The translations under genes and the position numbers were made by a program. A stretch of 64,000 nucleotides of DNA from Phaseolus vulgaris (taxonomy: Eukaryota; Streptophyta; Magnoliopsida; Fabales; Fabaceae): NCBI RefSeq assembly GCF_000499845.2, contig NC_023753.2:17608193-17672192 (forward strand), read 5' to 3'. Shown here piece by piece: positions 32,794 to 44,124 of this stretch. Position 1 is the first letter of the stretch; every line of letters starts with the position of its first letter. Under the pieces are notes generated by a model. The model saw nothing but the letters and a program-made list of their open reading frames with translations, had not been told where the DNA came from and did no database searches.

Positions 32794-33841
32794 GAAACTT
32801 TCTGCTATCTCATGGTTATGAAAGAGGAATGGTAGACAAGACTCTCTTCATCAAGAAGTCAAATGCAGAAATAATTCTTGTGCAAATCTATGTTGATGAT
32901 ATCATCTTTGGTGCTACACAAGATAGATTGTGTGAAGAATTTGTGGCTGCTATGAAAGGTGAGTTTGAAATGTCTATGATGGGAGAACTATCTTTCTTTC
33001 TTGGATTGCAGGTTAAGCAAACAAAGGATGGGATCTTCTTAAGTCAATCAAAGTATTGCAAGGAGATTCTCAAGAAATTTGAAATGGAGAATTGCAAAGA
33101 AGCAAGCACTCCAATGCCATCAAGTTGTTACATGGATGCTGATGCAACTGGAAAGAGTATAGATCAAACAAAATACAGAGGTTTGATTGGATCTTTGCTA
33201 TATCTAACAGCTAGTAGGCCGAACATCATGTTTACGGTGTGTCTATGTTCAAGATATCAAGCAAATCCTAAAGAGTCACACTTCAAAGCTGCAAAAAGAA
33301 TTCTGAAATATCTCAAAGGAACATCATCTGTAGGATTATGGTATCCTTCTCACTCTCCAATACATTTAATTGGTTATTCAGATTCTGACTTTGCAGGTTG
33401 CAAGCTAGATAGAAAGAGCACAAGTGGCACTTGTCACCTTCTTGGCTCAAGCCTAATATCATGGCATAGCAAGAAGCAAGCATGTGTTGCTCTCTCTACT
33501 GCTGAGGCTGAATATATAGCTGCTGGTAGCTGTTGTGCACAGATTCTATGGCTCAAGCAACAACTTGCAGATTTTGGTTTACAAATCAGCAAGGTTCCCT
33601 TGATGTGTGATAACACAAGTGTCATCAATCTTACCAAAAATCAGATTTAGCACTTAAGGACCAAACATATTGAAATAAGACATCATTTCATCAGGGATCA
33701 TGTACAAAATGGGAACTGTGAAGTGAAGTTTGTGGAAACCAAACTGCAACTAGCTGACATTTTCACAAAGCCTTTACTAAAAGAGAGGTTTTTCTTCTTA
33801 AGAAATGAGTTAGGTATTCTTGATCCTAATAATCTCTCTTA
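32794..33841 (+). pseudogene. SIRE-like Copia RT (C-terminal half) and RNase H
   Basis: The frame from 32,829 gives 273 residues. RT has the catalytic YVDD at 32,889-32,900 and 'GELSFFLGLQVKQ'. The connection region shows 'KYRGLIGSLLYLTASRPNI' and 'RILKYLKGT'. RNase H shows 'GYSDSDFAGCKLDRKSTSG' and 'ALSTAEAEYIAAGSC'. A TAG at 33,648 breaks it; the same frame goes on with 'RTKHIEIRHHFIRDH' and 'LADIFTKPL' to a stop at 33,841. About 12 codons upstream of 32,829 also read as RT (LLSHGYERG). Confidence 0.9.
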
Positions 33842-33859
33842 AATCTATTTTCTTTGACT

Positions 33860-34253
33860 GAGCTTTAAATGATTTAACTGCTTACGCTGCAGTCATTAAA
33901 TGCTTTGACCAATCTGGATATCCTCAGGGTTTCTGAGAAGACTGGATGTAGCTTTGGATTTGGAGTGAACCAGTATAAACAACTGTGTACAATTTCTCTA
34001 TCCCTATCTCTTTAAATTCAGTTTTGTCAATTAATAACTGGTATAAACAACCGATTGTTTCGATAAAACAACCGATTGTTTCGATAAAACAACCGATTGT
34101 TTTTCCAGTATTGTGCTTTTGCTTTATGTTTTAAAAAACTGAATTCTTAATCAAGGTTTTCTTGAAGTATTTTTCATTCTAAGCTTAAAAGTTTACTAAA
34201 ATCTTCTTAAACAATTCACCCCCCCTCTCGTTTAATGCCATATATTCTAACAT
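33860..34253 (+). repeat. Deleted 3' LTR of the SIRE-like Copia
   Basis: Read in reverse, this matches parts of the solo LTRs at 48,297 and 53,906 in order, with gaps. It includes 'gtgaaccagtataaac', three closely spaced 'aacaaccgattgtttcgat'-type units (34,048-34,100), a run of C (34,220) and the end 'catatattctaaca'. At about 390 bp against about 1,094 bp for the full LTR, it has lost roughly two thirds. Confidence 0.75.
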
Positions 34254-34274
34254 CTTTCAGATCCTGAGAAGTAC

Positions 34275-34945
<671 letters not shown>

Positions 34946-34949
34946 GAAG

Positions 34950-35140
34950 TGTTAGATATTATTAGATATTATTAGATATAATTAGATATTATTTGATATT
35001 ATGAGATATTATAGATATTGTTAGATATCTCATATTTATGTAATGGGCTTAGCCCATATGTTTCTTTTCCTATATAAACATAACCCTATGTGTTCAATAT
35101 ACATAAGGAATTTACCTTATTCTTTCTTTTTCTTGAATAA
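34950..35140 (+). repeat. Copia LTR (same family as 62,065)
   Basis: It starts TGTTAGATATTATTAG and contains six to eight 'agatatta' repeats, 'gggcttagcccatatg', a TATA-like 'cctatataaacataa' and 'tgtgttcaatatacat'. It is about 190 bp long. Confidence 0.85.
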
Positions 35141-35152
35141 TAATAAATAGAA

Positions 35153-35667
35153 GAGGGCTGAAAAATGAAAAAGCACAATTCAAATACAAGAGTTGAAATT
35201 TAGAGCCAAGACAAGTCATGAAGTGTGACTTGCTTTCCTACTTTGGCACCTCCTAAAACTATATCTACACATACTCTTTTATGTCACATGGAAGGTGTGA
35301 CTTGTTTTGTACATTAGTACCCCTTATTTAATATCTACACCTCCCTTTTAAAGTTCTACTAAAAACTACACAAAATAAATTACAAATAGAGACATCCAAT
35401 GATGCTCATTTATTTAATGCTTGTGCCCTTGCTTTTATTATCTTTTGAGGCATGATGGATGATCATGTGTTGGCTTAGGCCTCAGTGTGGGCTTGGGCTT
35501 TGGGCTTTGGGCTTGGACCTCCATATTAAGAACACTAATAGGAAGAACTTCAAATATTGTGATCCTTGACCATTCCTCCTATTGATGACATCTTTAAATG
35601 CTTGTTGAGATGACCCTTCAAGTATAGCATCTTTGGTCATCTTCATGTATTTTTTTTATTCTCATCA
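35153..35667 (-). repeat. Left (3') LTR of the gag-only gypsy element, truncated
   Basis: It matches 38,957-39,472 almost throughout: 'aatagaagagggctgaaaa' at the left and 'ttctcatca' at the right. Only the U3 part remains. The internal 'gggctttgggctttgggctt' repeat is longer here than in the right copy. Confidence 0.9.
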
Positions 35668-35984
35668 TGCTCCCCAGGCGCGAAAGAATTCGTCCACGAA
35701 TTTAGTATGCCTGCAAATAGCAGAGTAAGTTTGCGCACAATAGTTGGAGAATGTATGGGTGAAGCAAACTTATTGTCTTTATGTTTATGAAGATGATATG
35801 GTTGAATTCTAGCTACAAGACATGTTTGGAAAGAATATTGTGGGATGAAAAATTTAGTGAAAAAGCCTCTTAAAAGGTGAGAACCTTTATGAGGGTTTGG
35901 AATAGCATCCCTAAACTTCTTAAACAAAAATGTCAAGTACTTAGAATGTTTAGGAAATGAAAAAAATAAGCAAGGAAAACACCT

Positions 35985-37148
35985 TGGAGGTGAAGGAATG
36001 AGACCCATTGTATCTTGGCCTTCTTTTTCTCTTTCATTTTCTCTTTTGGATTTTGTTTTATGGTGGTCTTGTTTTACCTCTTTTAATAATGTGGTTCCTT
36101 TAAGTGGACAATTGGCAACGATGTGCCCGAAACTTAGACATTTAAAACATTTTGTTTTTGAAGTTTTGGTGGGTGACTTAGGGGTAGAAGGATTTTGGGT
36201 AGAAACTTTTGGTTTAGAGGTGGGTTGGTTTGAAAAATTGGAAGGAGAATTTTTTGTAGAAATTTTGTTTGCATCCTTCCTAGAAGATTTGTATAAACCA
36301 TCATCATGAGTATTTTTTAAAGTTGTTTTCAAAAGGTGTGATTCCACCTTGATGGCTAGGTGAACCACTTTCTTTAAAGAAGAGTACTCATGTAAATTTA
36401 CAAAATCTTTAATTTCTCTTCTTAAACCACTTACAAACCATTTTATCTTTGACTCTTCATTAACATGCATATTCATTTTAGTCAAAGTTGTTTCAAAATC
36501 TTTAAAGTATTCATCTACCATCCTATGTTCTTGAGGAAGCCTTTGGAACTTCAACAAGTGTTCCTTCCTAGAAGGAGGAGGAACAAACCTCGCGCTCATG
36601 CATGCCTTTAAATCATACCAAGAGACCATGGGCGACCTCTTGTTTAGCTCAATGTCCAATACAAGATGGTGCTACCAATGTTTGGCATGGTCCATGAACT
36701 CTAAAGAAGCTAGCCTAACCCTTTGGTCTTCTAGAACCTCGTGTACATGAAAAATTTGATCAACTTTGGCTTCCCACCCCAAATATACAATAGGATCCCC
36801 CTTCACCACTAAAACTAGGTAATTTTACAAAAAGCAAATAAGGCTTGGCCACATGTTGGTGCCTTTCTTCATGATTATGGTGCCTCTTCATTCGGCTTCT
36901 TCATGATACCCATAAGAACTTTGAGACGTCCTTGAAGAATGCCTATGATGATGATGATGATGTCTTCTCTCTCAGTTTTGATGAGCATCTTCACGATCCA
37001 TCTCTAATCTTTGGAGCCTTGCCTCCATTTGTCTTATCACCTCATCCTTTTGTGCAATTGTTTGTTTAGCATCCTTTAATTCACCAATGAGGTATGCCTT
37101 TTGAGGTGATTGAGGCTTAGAGGATTCTCCACTAGAGAGATTAACCAT
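35985..37148 (-). pseudogene. Gypsy gag
   Basis: On the minus strand gag starts at ATG 37,148 (MVNLSSGESSKPQSPQKAYL) with a short coiled coil (LKDAKQTIAQKDEVIRQMEA). After a frameshift it has the retrotransposon gag domain: 'WEAKVDQIFHVHEVLEDQRV', a TAG at 36,674-36,672 (former Trp or Tyr codon), 'WYDLKACMSARFVPP', 'FQRLPQEHRMVDEYFKDFE' and 'VHLAIKVESHL'. A Lys/Ser/Thr-rich linker leads to the CCHC knuckle CFKCLSFGHIVANC near 36,140. From about 36,000 to 35,643 the frame runs on into non-gag sequence, ending near the purine tract with 'LNSWTNSFAPGE', an integrase-tail style end. Confidence 0.8.
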
Positions 37149-38352
37149 GATAATAAAGAAACACAAAACACAAAGAGAAAACAATTAAAGAAAACTTGTT
37201 AGCAAAAGAAAGCAAAATAAAGCTTGTTGTAATAGGGATAAAGGCACTCAAACCACTCCAAGAAAATTTTTCTTTCCTTAACCAAGCCTCTCTTGTGGAT
37301 TGGATGAGCCTCAAGTGAAAAATGCCAAAGCAAACCACACTTACTCAAAAATCAATGCACCACAAAACTAGAAGAAACAAGAAAAAACAAGCAAGAAAAG
37401 GTGTAAACGATAAATAGCTAAACCAAAAACAGAATTTAAGATATGACAAAACTGAACATGAAAAGAAAAAGACAAGCAAGAAAATTAAGGCACTCAAAGA
37501 AAAGCTATCACATAAAGGAATCCTAAAGAATAGTACTAGAATAGATGAAGAAAACCAAAAAACAGTGCTACAGGAATTTTTTTTAAAAAAGTGCGTGACT
37601 TAAAAGATTTAACTGGAACTGGAGAATGCAAACTGGAATGTGAAATTTAAACCACTGGAAATTCAAGATGTTATCTCAAAATAGGCACTAGAATCACTCA
37701 AAAACAGTGCGCCAATTAATTGTGATAAATTTTTTAAAATCACTGCCACTCACTGTTTTTCCAGAGTCATATTTTTGCACTTTGTACGTATTTGATTTAT
37801 CACATTTTTTGTATTTTTAATTTTGATGCACTTCTTTTTTTTACTCTTTTATAACACTTCAAACTACTAAAATCCAGAGTTTCAGGATTTTTCTCCAACA
37901 GAAATAATTTTCATAAGCAATTGAAGTTAGCACAAAAATTGGAAAACAGAGAAACCTATGCTAGAATTAAAAAACAGAATTAAGAAACTTCAAAAACACA
38001 ATGAAATTTATGTATAGAACTTGTATAGAACTAATACACAAGCATGAACTTAAATATAAAAAGAAAATGCACCAAAGAATCAAAAAATAGAATCACAAAA
38101 ATGTAGTCAAATAAAATCAATCAAACAAAATTAGCAATAAAAGTACTACAAGGAATTGATGACATTGTAGGAAAAAACATGACTAGAAAAAACATGTATA
38201 GATTCAAAAATTAAAATGACACAAACAAAGTGAATTTGTACCAATTAAAACAGCAAGAAAGACTCAAGATAAAACAAAAACAGAATCAACTAATCACAAA
38301 AACAAAATTAAAGTGTCAATCAACTTTAAAAAAAAAAATTGCACACAACCAT
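37149..38352 (-). other. Long leader of the gag-only gypsy element
   Basis: About 1.2 kb of A-rich, non-coding DNA between primer site and gag ATG. It contains many 'aaacagaat' and 'caaaaacag' words. The same style of leader is present in the element at 42,873-48,007 (45,452-47,297), with shared wording such as 'aaaggaatcctaaagaat' and 'ccaaagaatcaaa'. Confidence 0.6.
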
Positions 38353-38368
38353 AGCTCTAGATACCACA

Positions 38369-39472
38369 TGATGTGAGTTGAATTGGCACAAGACAAGGTA
38401 CAACACAATAAGGAGGCTTAAGGACATTGCCTTCTAAATGAAGAGCCAAACTCATAAGAATCATGAGTGTCATATCCTTATACACAAATATAGGGCGAAA
38501 ATGGAAAGGAAAGCAAGATCAACACATGAACACAAGTAGAAACACAATATAGAACAACTAAACCGATTAAAAACAGTAACTAACACATATGAACCGGTTG
38601 AAAGGAGAATTAAGTGCTGGAAATAAAAGGAAGCACAAGAGAAACAAGAACAAATGGTGGAAATTAAAGAACAACACCTAAAAAGACAAACTATCGATTG
38701 GAATTGCTAGAAACATGGAAATGGAGATGGAAGGAAGAAGGAACTTAATTGGATGAAGACTTGAAGGAGATGGAAACGCCACTTGGATGGTGAAAGCTCC
38801 AAAATGAGTGCTAGTTGCCGCCACTTGAAGCCCTCCAAAGCTCACAAGATAAGACTTAGAGAAGGAGATTAAATCTTTCACAATTCTCTCTCTATTTGAG
38901 TAGAGTTTCCTTTCTTCAATTTCTAAAATCTGAATTGCATGAGCAATGCCTCTCTATTTATAATAGAAGAGGGCTGAAAAATGAAAAGGCACAATTCAAA
39001 TTCAAGAGTTCAAATTTGGAGCCAAAACAAGTCATAAAGTGTGACTTGTTTTCCTACTTTGGCACCTCCTAAAACTATATCTACACCTACTCTTTTATGT
39101 CATATGGAAGGTGTGACTTGTTTTGTACATTAGTACCCCTTATTTAATATCTACAACTCCCTTTTAAAGTTCTACTAAAAACTACACAAAAGAAATTACA
39201 AATAGAGACATCCGATGATGCTCATTTATTTAATGCTTATGCCCTTGCTCTTATTATCTTCTGTGTTGGCTAACGATGGATGATCATGTGTTGGCTTGGG
39301 CCTCAATGTGGGCTTGGGCTTTGGGTTTGGGCCTCCATATTAAGAACACTAATAGGAAGAACTTCAAATATTGTGGTCCTTGACCATTCCTCCTATTGAT
39401 GACATCTTTAAATGCTTGTTGAGATGGAGTATAGTATCATTGGTCATCTTCATGTATTTTTTATTTTCATCA
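38369..39472 (-). repeat. Right (5') LTR of the gag-only gypsy element
   Basis: 1,104 bp, TGATGTGAG at 38,369 and TTCATCA at 39,472. On the minus strand a TATA box (complement of ctatttataatag) lies near 38,951-38,964, with the leader downstream. Confidence 0.85.
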
Positions 39473-40374
39473 CTAGCTGCTCAATTTGAAATGAAGGATC
39501 TTGGGAAGCTGAAGTTCTTCCTTGGGATATAGGTTGCTTACTCGAGACTGGGCATCTTTATTTCTCAAAGGAAATACATCCTTGATCTTCTCAAAGAGAC
39601 TGGTAAGTTGGGTTGTAAGACCACTGGAGTGCCAATGGAGAAAAATCATAGGATTTGGAATAATGAGGAAAACCCAAAAGTGGAGAAGACACAATATCAA
39701 AGACTTGTGGGAAAACTCATTTATCTATCACACACTAAGCCAAACATAGCTTATGCAGTTAGTGTGGTTGGCCAATTTATGCATGATCCAAGAGAAAGAC
39801 ACTTGCAGGCAGTAGATAGAATTATTTAGTACTTAAAAGCCTCTCCAGGAAAAAGATTGTTATTCAAAAAGGGGGAAAACTTATCCATGAAAGTATATAC
39901 TGATGTTAACTATGCAGGATCGATTGTTGATAGGAGATCCACCACAGGCTACTGCATGTTCTTGGGTGGAAATCTGGTGACATGGAGGAGTAAGAAGCAA
40001 AATGTAGTTGCAAGATCACGTGCAGAGGCAGAATTTAGAGTCATGGCTCAAGGGGTGTGTGAACTCTTATGGATGAAGATCATACTGGATGACCTAAAAA
40101 TAAAATATGAAGCTTTTATGGGCTTGGCGTGTGATAATAAGTTCGCTATCAGTATTGCACACAATCCGGTTCAACATGATCGAACAAAGCACGTAGAGAT
40201 AGACCAACACTTTATTAAAGAGAAGTTGGATGATGGTCTTATAGCCACTGAGTACATCCCTTCAAGACTCCAATTGGCAGTTATGTTTACCAAGGGACTT
40301 CCCAAAAAACAATTCAAAGATCTTACTTGCATGTTGGGAATGATAGATATACATTCACCAACTTGAAGGGGAGT
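39473..40374 (+). pseudogene. Third Copia: RT C-terminus and RNase H
   Basis: It starts in RT, 'AAQFEMKDLGKLKFFLG', after the catalytic YVDD. It goes on with 'GIFISQRKYILDLLKETG', 'YQRLVGKLIYLSHTKPNI' and, after a TAG at about 39,828 (in 'RII*YLKAS', probably a Gln), RNase H: 'VYTDVNYAGSIVDRRSTTG', 'TWRSKKQNVVARSRAEAEF' and 'DRTKHVEIDQHFIKEKLDDG'. The frame 39,857-40,366 is open to its natural stop. Gag, protease and integrase are missing because the gypsy LTR replaces them on the left. Confidence 0.88.
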
Positions 40375-40611
40375 GTTGCATAATCTGGAGAATTATGTTA
40401 TAATTAAGTGCAGATTCCATTTTATATTTATTAGGACAAATTTGTTAGTGATTTTATTTATTTGATTTGTACAACTTTAAACACCCATTATTTCTAGCTT
40501 TCATTGCCTATTATTTCTTTCCTTAATTAGGTTGTAAAACAGTCTATAAATAGATACTGTAATCACATTTATAAAACACCTCATAAATATATATTTCATC
40601 TATTTCTTTCA
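40375..40611 (+). repeat. 3' LTR of the third Copia
   Basis: After the purine tract 'gaaggggag' it starts TGTTGCATAATCTGG. It has a TATA-like 'gtctataaatagatac' at about 40,541 and ends near 'tttcatct' at 40,611, where PPR gene sequence begins. It is about 237 bp long. Confidence 0.8.
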
Positions 40612-41170
40612 TCTAGTATTGATCCAGAACTCCCTCAAAGGACCCTTTTTGAGCTTTTCCGGCCATAAGTGTATTCCAAGCAACCAAATTGTAAGTTGGC
40701 ATCCAACTGATAACTCTCTCCCCATCGTCCATGCTTCTAGCTTTCATATAAATATGAGCTAAAGAGCTTCCAACAACCAAATTAAACTCAAGCCCACATT
40801 TCATAACATAGGCATGAACTTGTTGGCCAACAAACAAAGCTCGTAGATGAGCACGCTACCCAACGAGTACTCATCTGGCATTAACCCCAACTCATTCATT
40901 CTCGAAAAGATGATTAAAGACTCTTCATTCATTTCAAACTTGGCCAAACCCGTTACCATCGCGTTCCACATGGCAATATTTCTCTCAGGCATTTCATCAA
41001 ACAGGTTCCTAGCGCTCTCGATGTTGCCCATTTCTAGATAGGCCTTAATCATGATGTTACATGACATGATGTTCTTCCTCGGCATTTGATCAAACAAAGC
41101 AACAACGGCTCTAAGTTTCCCAAAAGCTTCTCTTACGTTCCCTTTTGAACACAAGGTTGCTAATTGATCT
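40612..41170 (-). pseudogene. PPR protein (PLS type, At2g41080-like), truncated
   Basis: PPR proteins bind organellar RNA through tandem 35-residue helix pairs. On the minus strand this piece reads 'LCSKGNVREAFGKL', then 'VVALFDQMPRKNIMSCN' (the repeats between them are missing), 'AYLEMGNIESARNLFDEMPE', 'MWNAMVTGLAKFEMNEES' and 'PDEYSLGSVL'. A frameshift near 40,850 follows, then 'VGQQVHAYVMKCGLEFNL', 'SLAHIYMKARSMDDGERV' and 'WNTLMAGKAQKGSFEGV'. It ends at the Copia LTR (40,612). About four repeats remain of an expected dozen or more. Wording and order closely resemble the plant At2g41080 group. It is dead, cut by a deletion upstream and a Copia insertion downstream. Confidence 0.85.
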
Positions 41171-42872
41171 TTTGCTTTCCGGGAAATCCTGTATTTTACA
41201 TATCCATACGATTAAGTCCTTGGTTTCCAAAACAGTGTAAAGTGGGTTTGTGGAAAAGCCAGAGATTGCAATTTGAAAAGGGTGGGTGCAGAGAGACACA
41301 ATGCTTCGCCAGGCCTTCCACAACCGTCTTGAGGCCAGTGAAGTGGATCACGAATCGAACTTGTTTCAGTATATGATCTCATTAACTGAAACACTAAGAA
41401 CACGTAAAAAAGACTAGAATAGGAAAATGAGAAGACGCAATATAGAGCTTGTGTGGTTCTGGAGAAGAGTCTCTCCAAGTTATCCCTGTTTTTTAGATCG
41501 CCCTGTGAGAAGAAGAGTTGAATTTGCAATATGGAAAGTTAGAGAGTGATGTGAAAGAGGAAGATGTGAACATAAAATATATTTTCATTTCGTAACTACT
41601 TTCCAACAAGAATACAATATTTGTAAATAGTCTACACTTCTCAAATCTATATTCTCTTTCATACAAATTATACTATAAATAACATTTAAATCATAGTATA
41701 AATCCCATTCAAATTTAATGTACTTTTATTTTCTTGAAATTATTTTCTTGAAATTGTGAAATTCACTATCCAAACACACTTTTTAAGTGTTTTAACTTGT
41801 GTTGTGAGCAATAGATCAGCTTTTATCCTAGCTGTTTTTTCGTTCAACATAGTTGTCTTTTCTCTTACAAGCAGTTAATATAACTGTTAATTCTGTTACA
41901 AGCATTTAATATAACTGTTAATTCTATTATAAGCATTCAGAAAATAAGAAACGGAAAAACTCGTTAGCCTTTGAAAAAATTTTAAAAAAAAACAAAAACA
42001 AAAGAGTATAATGGATTGTACATTAGCTTAAGTGTTGTAGCCATTAGCTTAAGTGTTGTAGGATGGTTGTGAAACTCGCGAGTCAATTCGAGTTTACGTT
42101 TTCACATAACCTTATCGGAATAATTCGTTAGTAAACTCCACAGACTCAGAGTCAACTCGGTGAACCCGTTCAAATACGCGAGTCAACTTCAAGTTGGCGA
42201 GTTCAGTTGGATTTTCGTTTTATCTTAAACGGTGTCGTTCTGAATGGGAAAAATTAAATGGAATAAACTCACTTTAGGTTTCGAGTTGCGTTTTGGTTTC
42301 AGTGTTGCGTCTTCTCTGGTGCGGAGGTGGTGTGTCTTTTCAGAACGAGTGCGGCGGTGGCGATTGGGCAGAGGATGTCACGCAGTGGTGGCGGTTCGTG
42401 CGTTCATGCGATTGTTGCAGGTTGCGATTCGTGCGGTGGTGTCGTTGGGTGGTGTGGAATTAGGGTTACATTGTGATTTTGGTTATTAGGATTTTTGTTT
42501 ATTGGGCTGCATAATAATCTCCAAATTAGATTTATTTATTTATTTATTTAATTGAGGTGCAATTTTTCTTTTGGAAATGCTTTCTATTTTTTTTCTAATT
42601 GAAAAAATTTGGTGTAAATTTTATTGTACACTCTCATACTCTAAAAAATTTTAAAATTAAAATCATTTATTCGAGATTGATACTTTTTTTGTCTTTTTAA
42701 CATTCAACGATGTTTTTTTAAATGCATATATGTTTATGCATTCAGTGTAGTAGTTGTAATTAAGTTATTTTTAAAATAAAATTTAAATATAATATTATTT
42801 ATATATATAATATTGTAGATATTATTTTATACTATTTTTTAATTATAATAATAATCATGTGTCTACACATAT
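41171..42872. other. Intergenic DNA between the PPR pseudogene and the young gypsy element
   Basis: 41,171-41,530 may be PPR 5' flank (some frames are open but nothing matches). 41,870-41,940 contains 'taatataactgttaattct' twice. 42,070-42,250 is rich in 'cgagtcaa' and 'actcgcgag' words, like a fragment of a DNA transposon. An 81-residue Arg-rich frame at 42,244 has no domain. From 42,500 on it is AT-rich. Confidence 0.5.
42868..42872 (+). repeat. Target-site duplication, left of the young gypsy element
   Basis: CATAT, identical to 48,008-48,012. Confidence 0.93.
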
Positions 42873-43568
42873 TGATGGCATTTTCATGAAGGTCTTCTTG
42901 AATCATGTAAGAAAGTGGTGCGGAAGCTATGAAGGTGTGTGTGCAAGATCCTCCTAAGAGTGGTGTTGATCTTGAAGGTGCATGATAGGTATGATTATAG
43001 GGAGGTTCGGCCAGCCCAAGGAGATGTGAAGGAAATGAAGTTTAGAGCCTAGAATTCTAGGAGAAGCAAAGTTTGGCACAAAATGACAGCATAACTTTAC
43101 TCACAATACACTTGAAAATACAAGGTGTAGGCTCCTCCTTTTATAGGCTAAGGAGGACCATAATGCAACCCTAATGCTAGCCAAATGAAATGTAAATGTG
43201 AAGCACATGGGTGCACATGGCACATGGGTGCACAAATGAGCACATGGGGAGGGGTGTGTCTAGTTTTTATGCTCACCCCCTCCATGGGCTTTCTAGACCG
43301 GCCTTGGTAAATTTAGAGGTTTTTTTAGAAACTCTAAGTTTACCTAGGTTGGTGTTTTAGGTGCCAAAATTAATTCTAAGAAAATTACAAATAAAGTTCT
43401 TATGCTAATTTTGACAAGAAATTAAAGTCTACTCTACACTAGAGTTTATGGCATTTGAACATGTAAAAGAACGTCTTCTTGGATCCTCTTGGCCATAACT
43501 CTATGGTTGGCCCAAATCTACCCTTTGGTGGGCTTGCATGTGGGCTTGTGCTTGGGCCTCTTCCATCA
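42873..43568 (-). repeat. Left (3') LTR of the young gypsy element
   Basis: 696 bp, about 99 % the same as the right LTR. Differences seen: tgacag/tggcag, cacttg/aacttg, gaccat/gaccgt, gaagca/gaaaca, ccggcc/ccgacc and ctaccc/ctactc; most are transitions. Confidence 0.93.
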
Positions 43569-43734
43569 TCCCCTCCCTCTTGAAAAGGATTTGTCCTCAA
43601 ATCCATTGCTTCTTCTTCTTCATGGCTAGGGAAATGGATGTGGCTGGATGGTGTCCATCATCTCCTTCTCCTTGAGAAGATCTATCCTCAGATCTAGAGA
43701 TTTGATCTCGGATAGCAGCCTCTTGCTTCTTCAA

Positions 43735-44124
43735 CTATGCTTGCCCTCCCGGATCAAACGTCCACCTAGGGGAATTATCAAATAAAGCAAATGAGTTAGT
43801 TGAAGCAGTTATATACAAATCAATTTTATGAAGTTGCCATTTTTGTTTTTCTTTTGTTTTTGGCAACTTTTTACAATATTTCTCTTTTGATGGTTGCATG
43901 TGTTCTCTAATCCTCTCATGCTTTGTAAAATTTTCAATAGTGGTTACTTGTTCCTTAAGCATAATTCCTTTAGGAAGTGGTAACAACGCAAAAAGAGAAA
44001 GAGGACTATGTTCACATACAACTTCAAATGTAGAAATATTAGTAGTCTTGTGGACTACTCTATTGTATGCATGCAAAATAGAAAAAGGATACTCATCCCA
44101 TGATTTCTCCAGGCATAGTAACAA
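43735..44124 (-). pseudogene. Gypsy integrase, C-terminal part
   Basis: The 129-residue minus-strand frame starts 'LCLEKSWDEYPFSILHAYN' and 'VHKTTNISTFEVVCEHSPLS', the end of the gypsy integrase core (W...LP.aefaYN...H.st..sPFe..yG..P). It goes on into a Lys-rich tail and ends beside the purine tract. A short overlap and frameshift separate it from the frame upstream at 44,093-45,451. Confidence 0.8.

Larger units (their letters stand above)
29685..34253 (+). mobile_element. SIRE-like Copia element, truncated at 5' end and carrying a gypsy insertion
   Basis: In order: gag without its first part (29,688), zinc knuckle (30,518), protease start (30,725-30,850), a foreign minus-strand gypsy piece (30,851-32,793), RT and RNase H (32,794-33,841), and a deleted 3' LTR ending TCTAACA at 34,253. 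Gag style (FIESIDQ.IWD.I.NGPY) and CxxC knuckle match the SIRE/Maximus lineage of legumes. Integrase and the first half of RT are missing where the gypsy piece sits, so the insertion came with a deletion. The LTR end is the reverse of the start of the solo LTRs at 48,297 and 53,906. Confidence 0.85.
35153..39472 (-). mobile_element. Non-autonomous gypsy element with gag only
   Basis: A minus-oriented element with a full right LTR (38,369-39,472) and a left LTR cut to 515 bp (35,153-35,667). A primer site lies inside the right LTR (complement gctctagatacca, 38,353-38,366) and a purine tract inside the left LTR (complement tgctccccaggcg). Between them are a gag gene and a leader of about 1.2 kb; RT and protease are absent. 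The left edge abuts the Copia LTR at 35,145 and the right edge lies in Copia RT of another family, so the left edge is a later deletion. Confidence 0.85.

Noticed and set aside
42244..42489. 81-residue Arg-rich frame as a small gene
   Set aside because: No domain, no clear promoter and a skewed composition. The region resembles repeat DNA.
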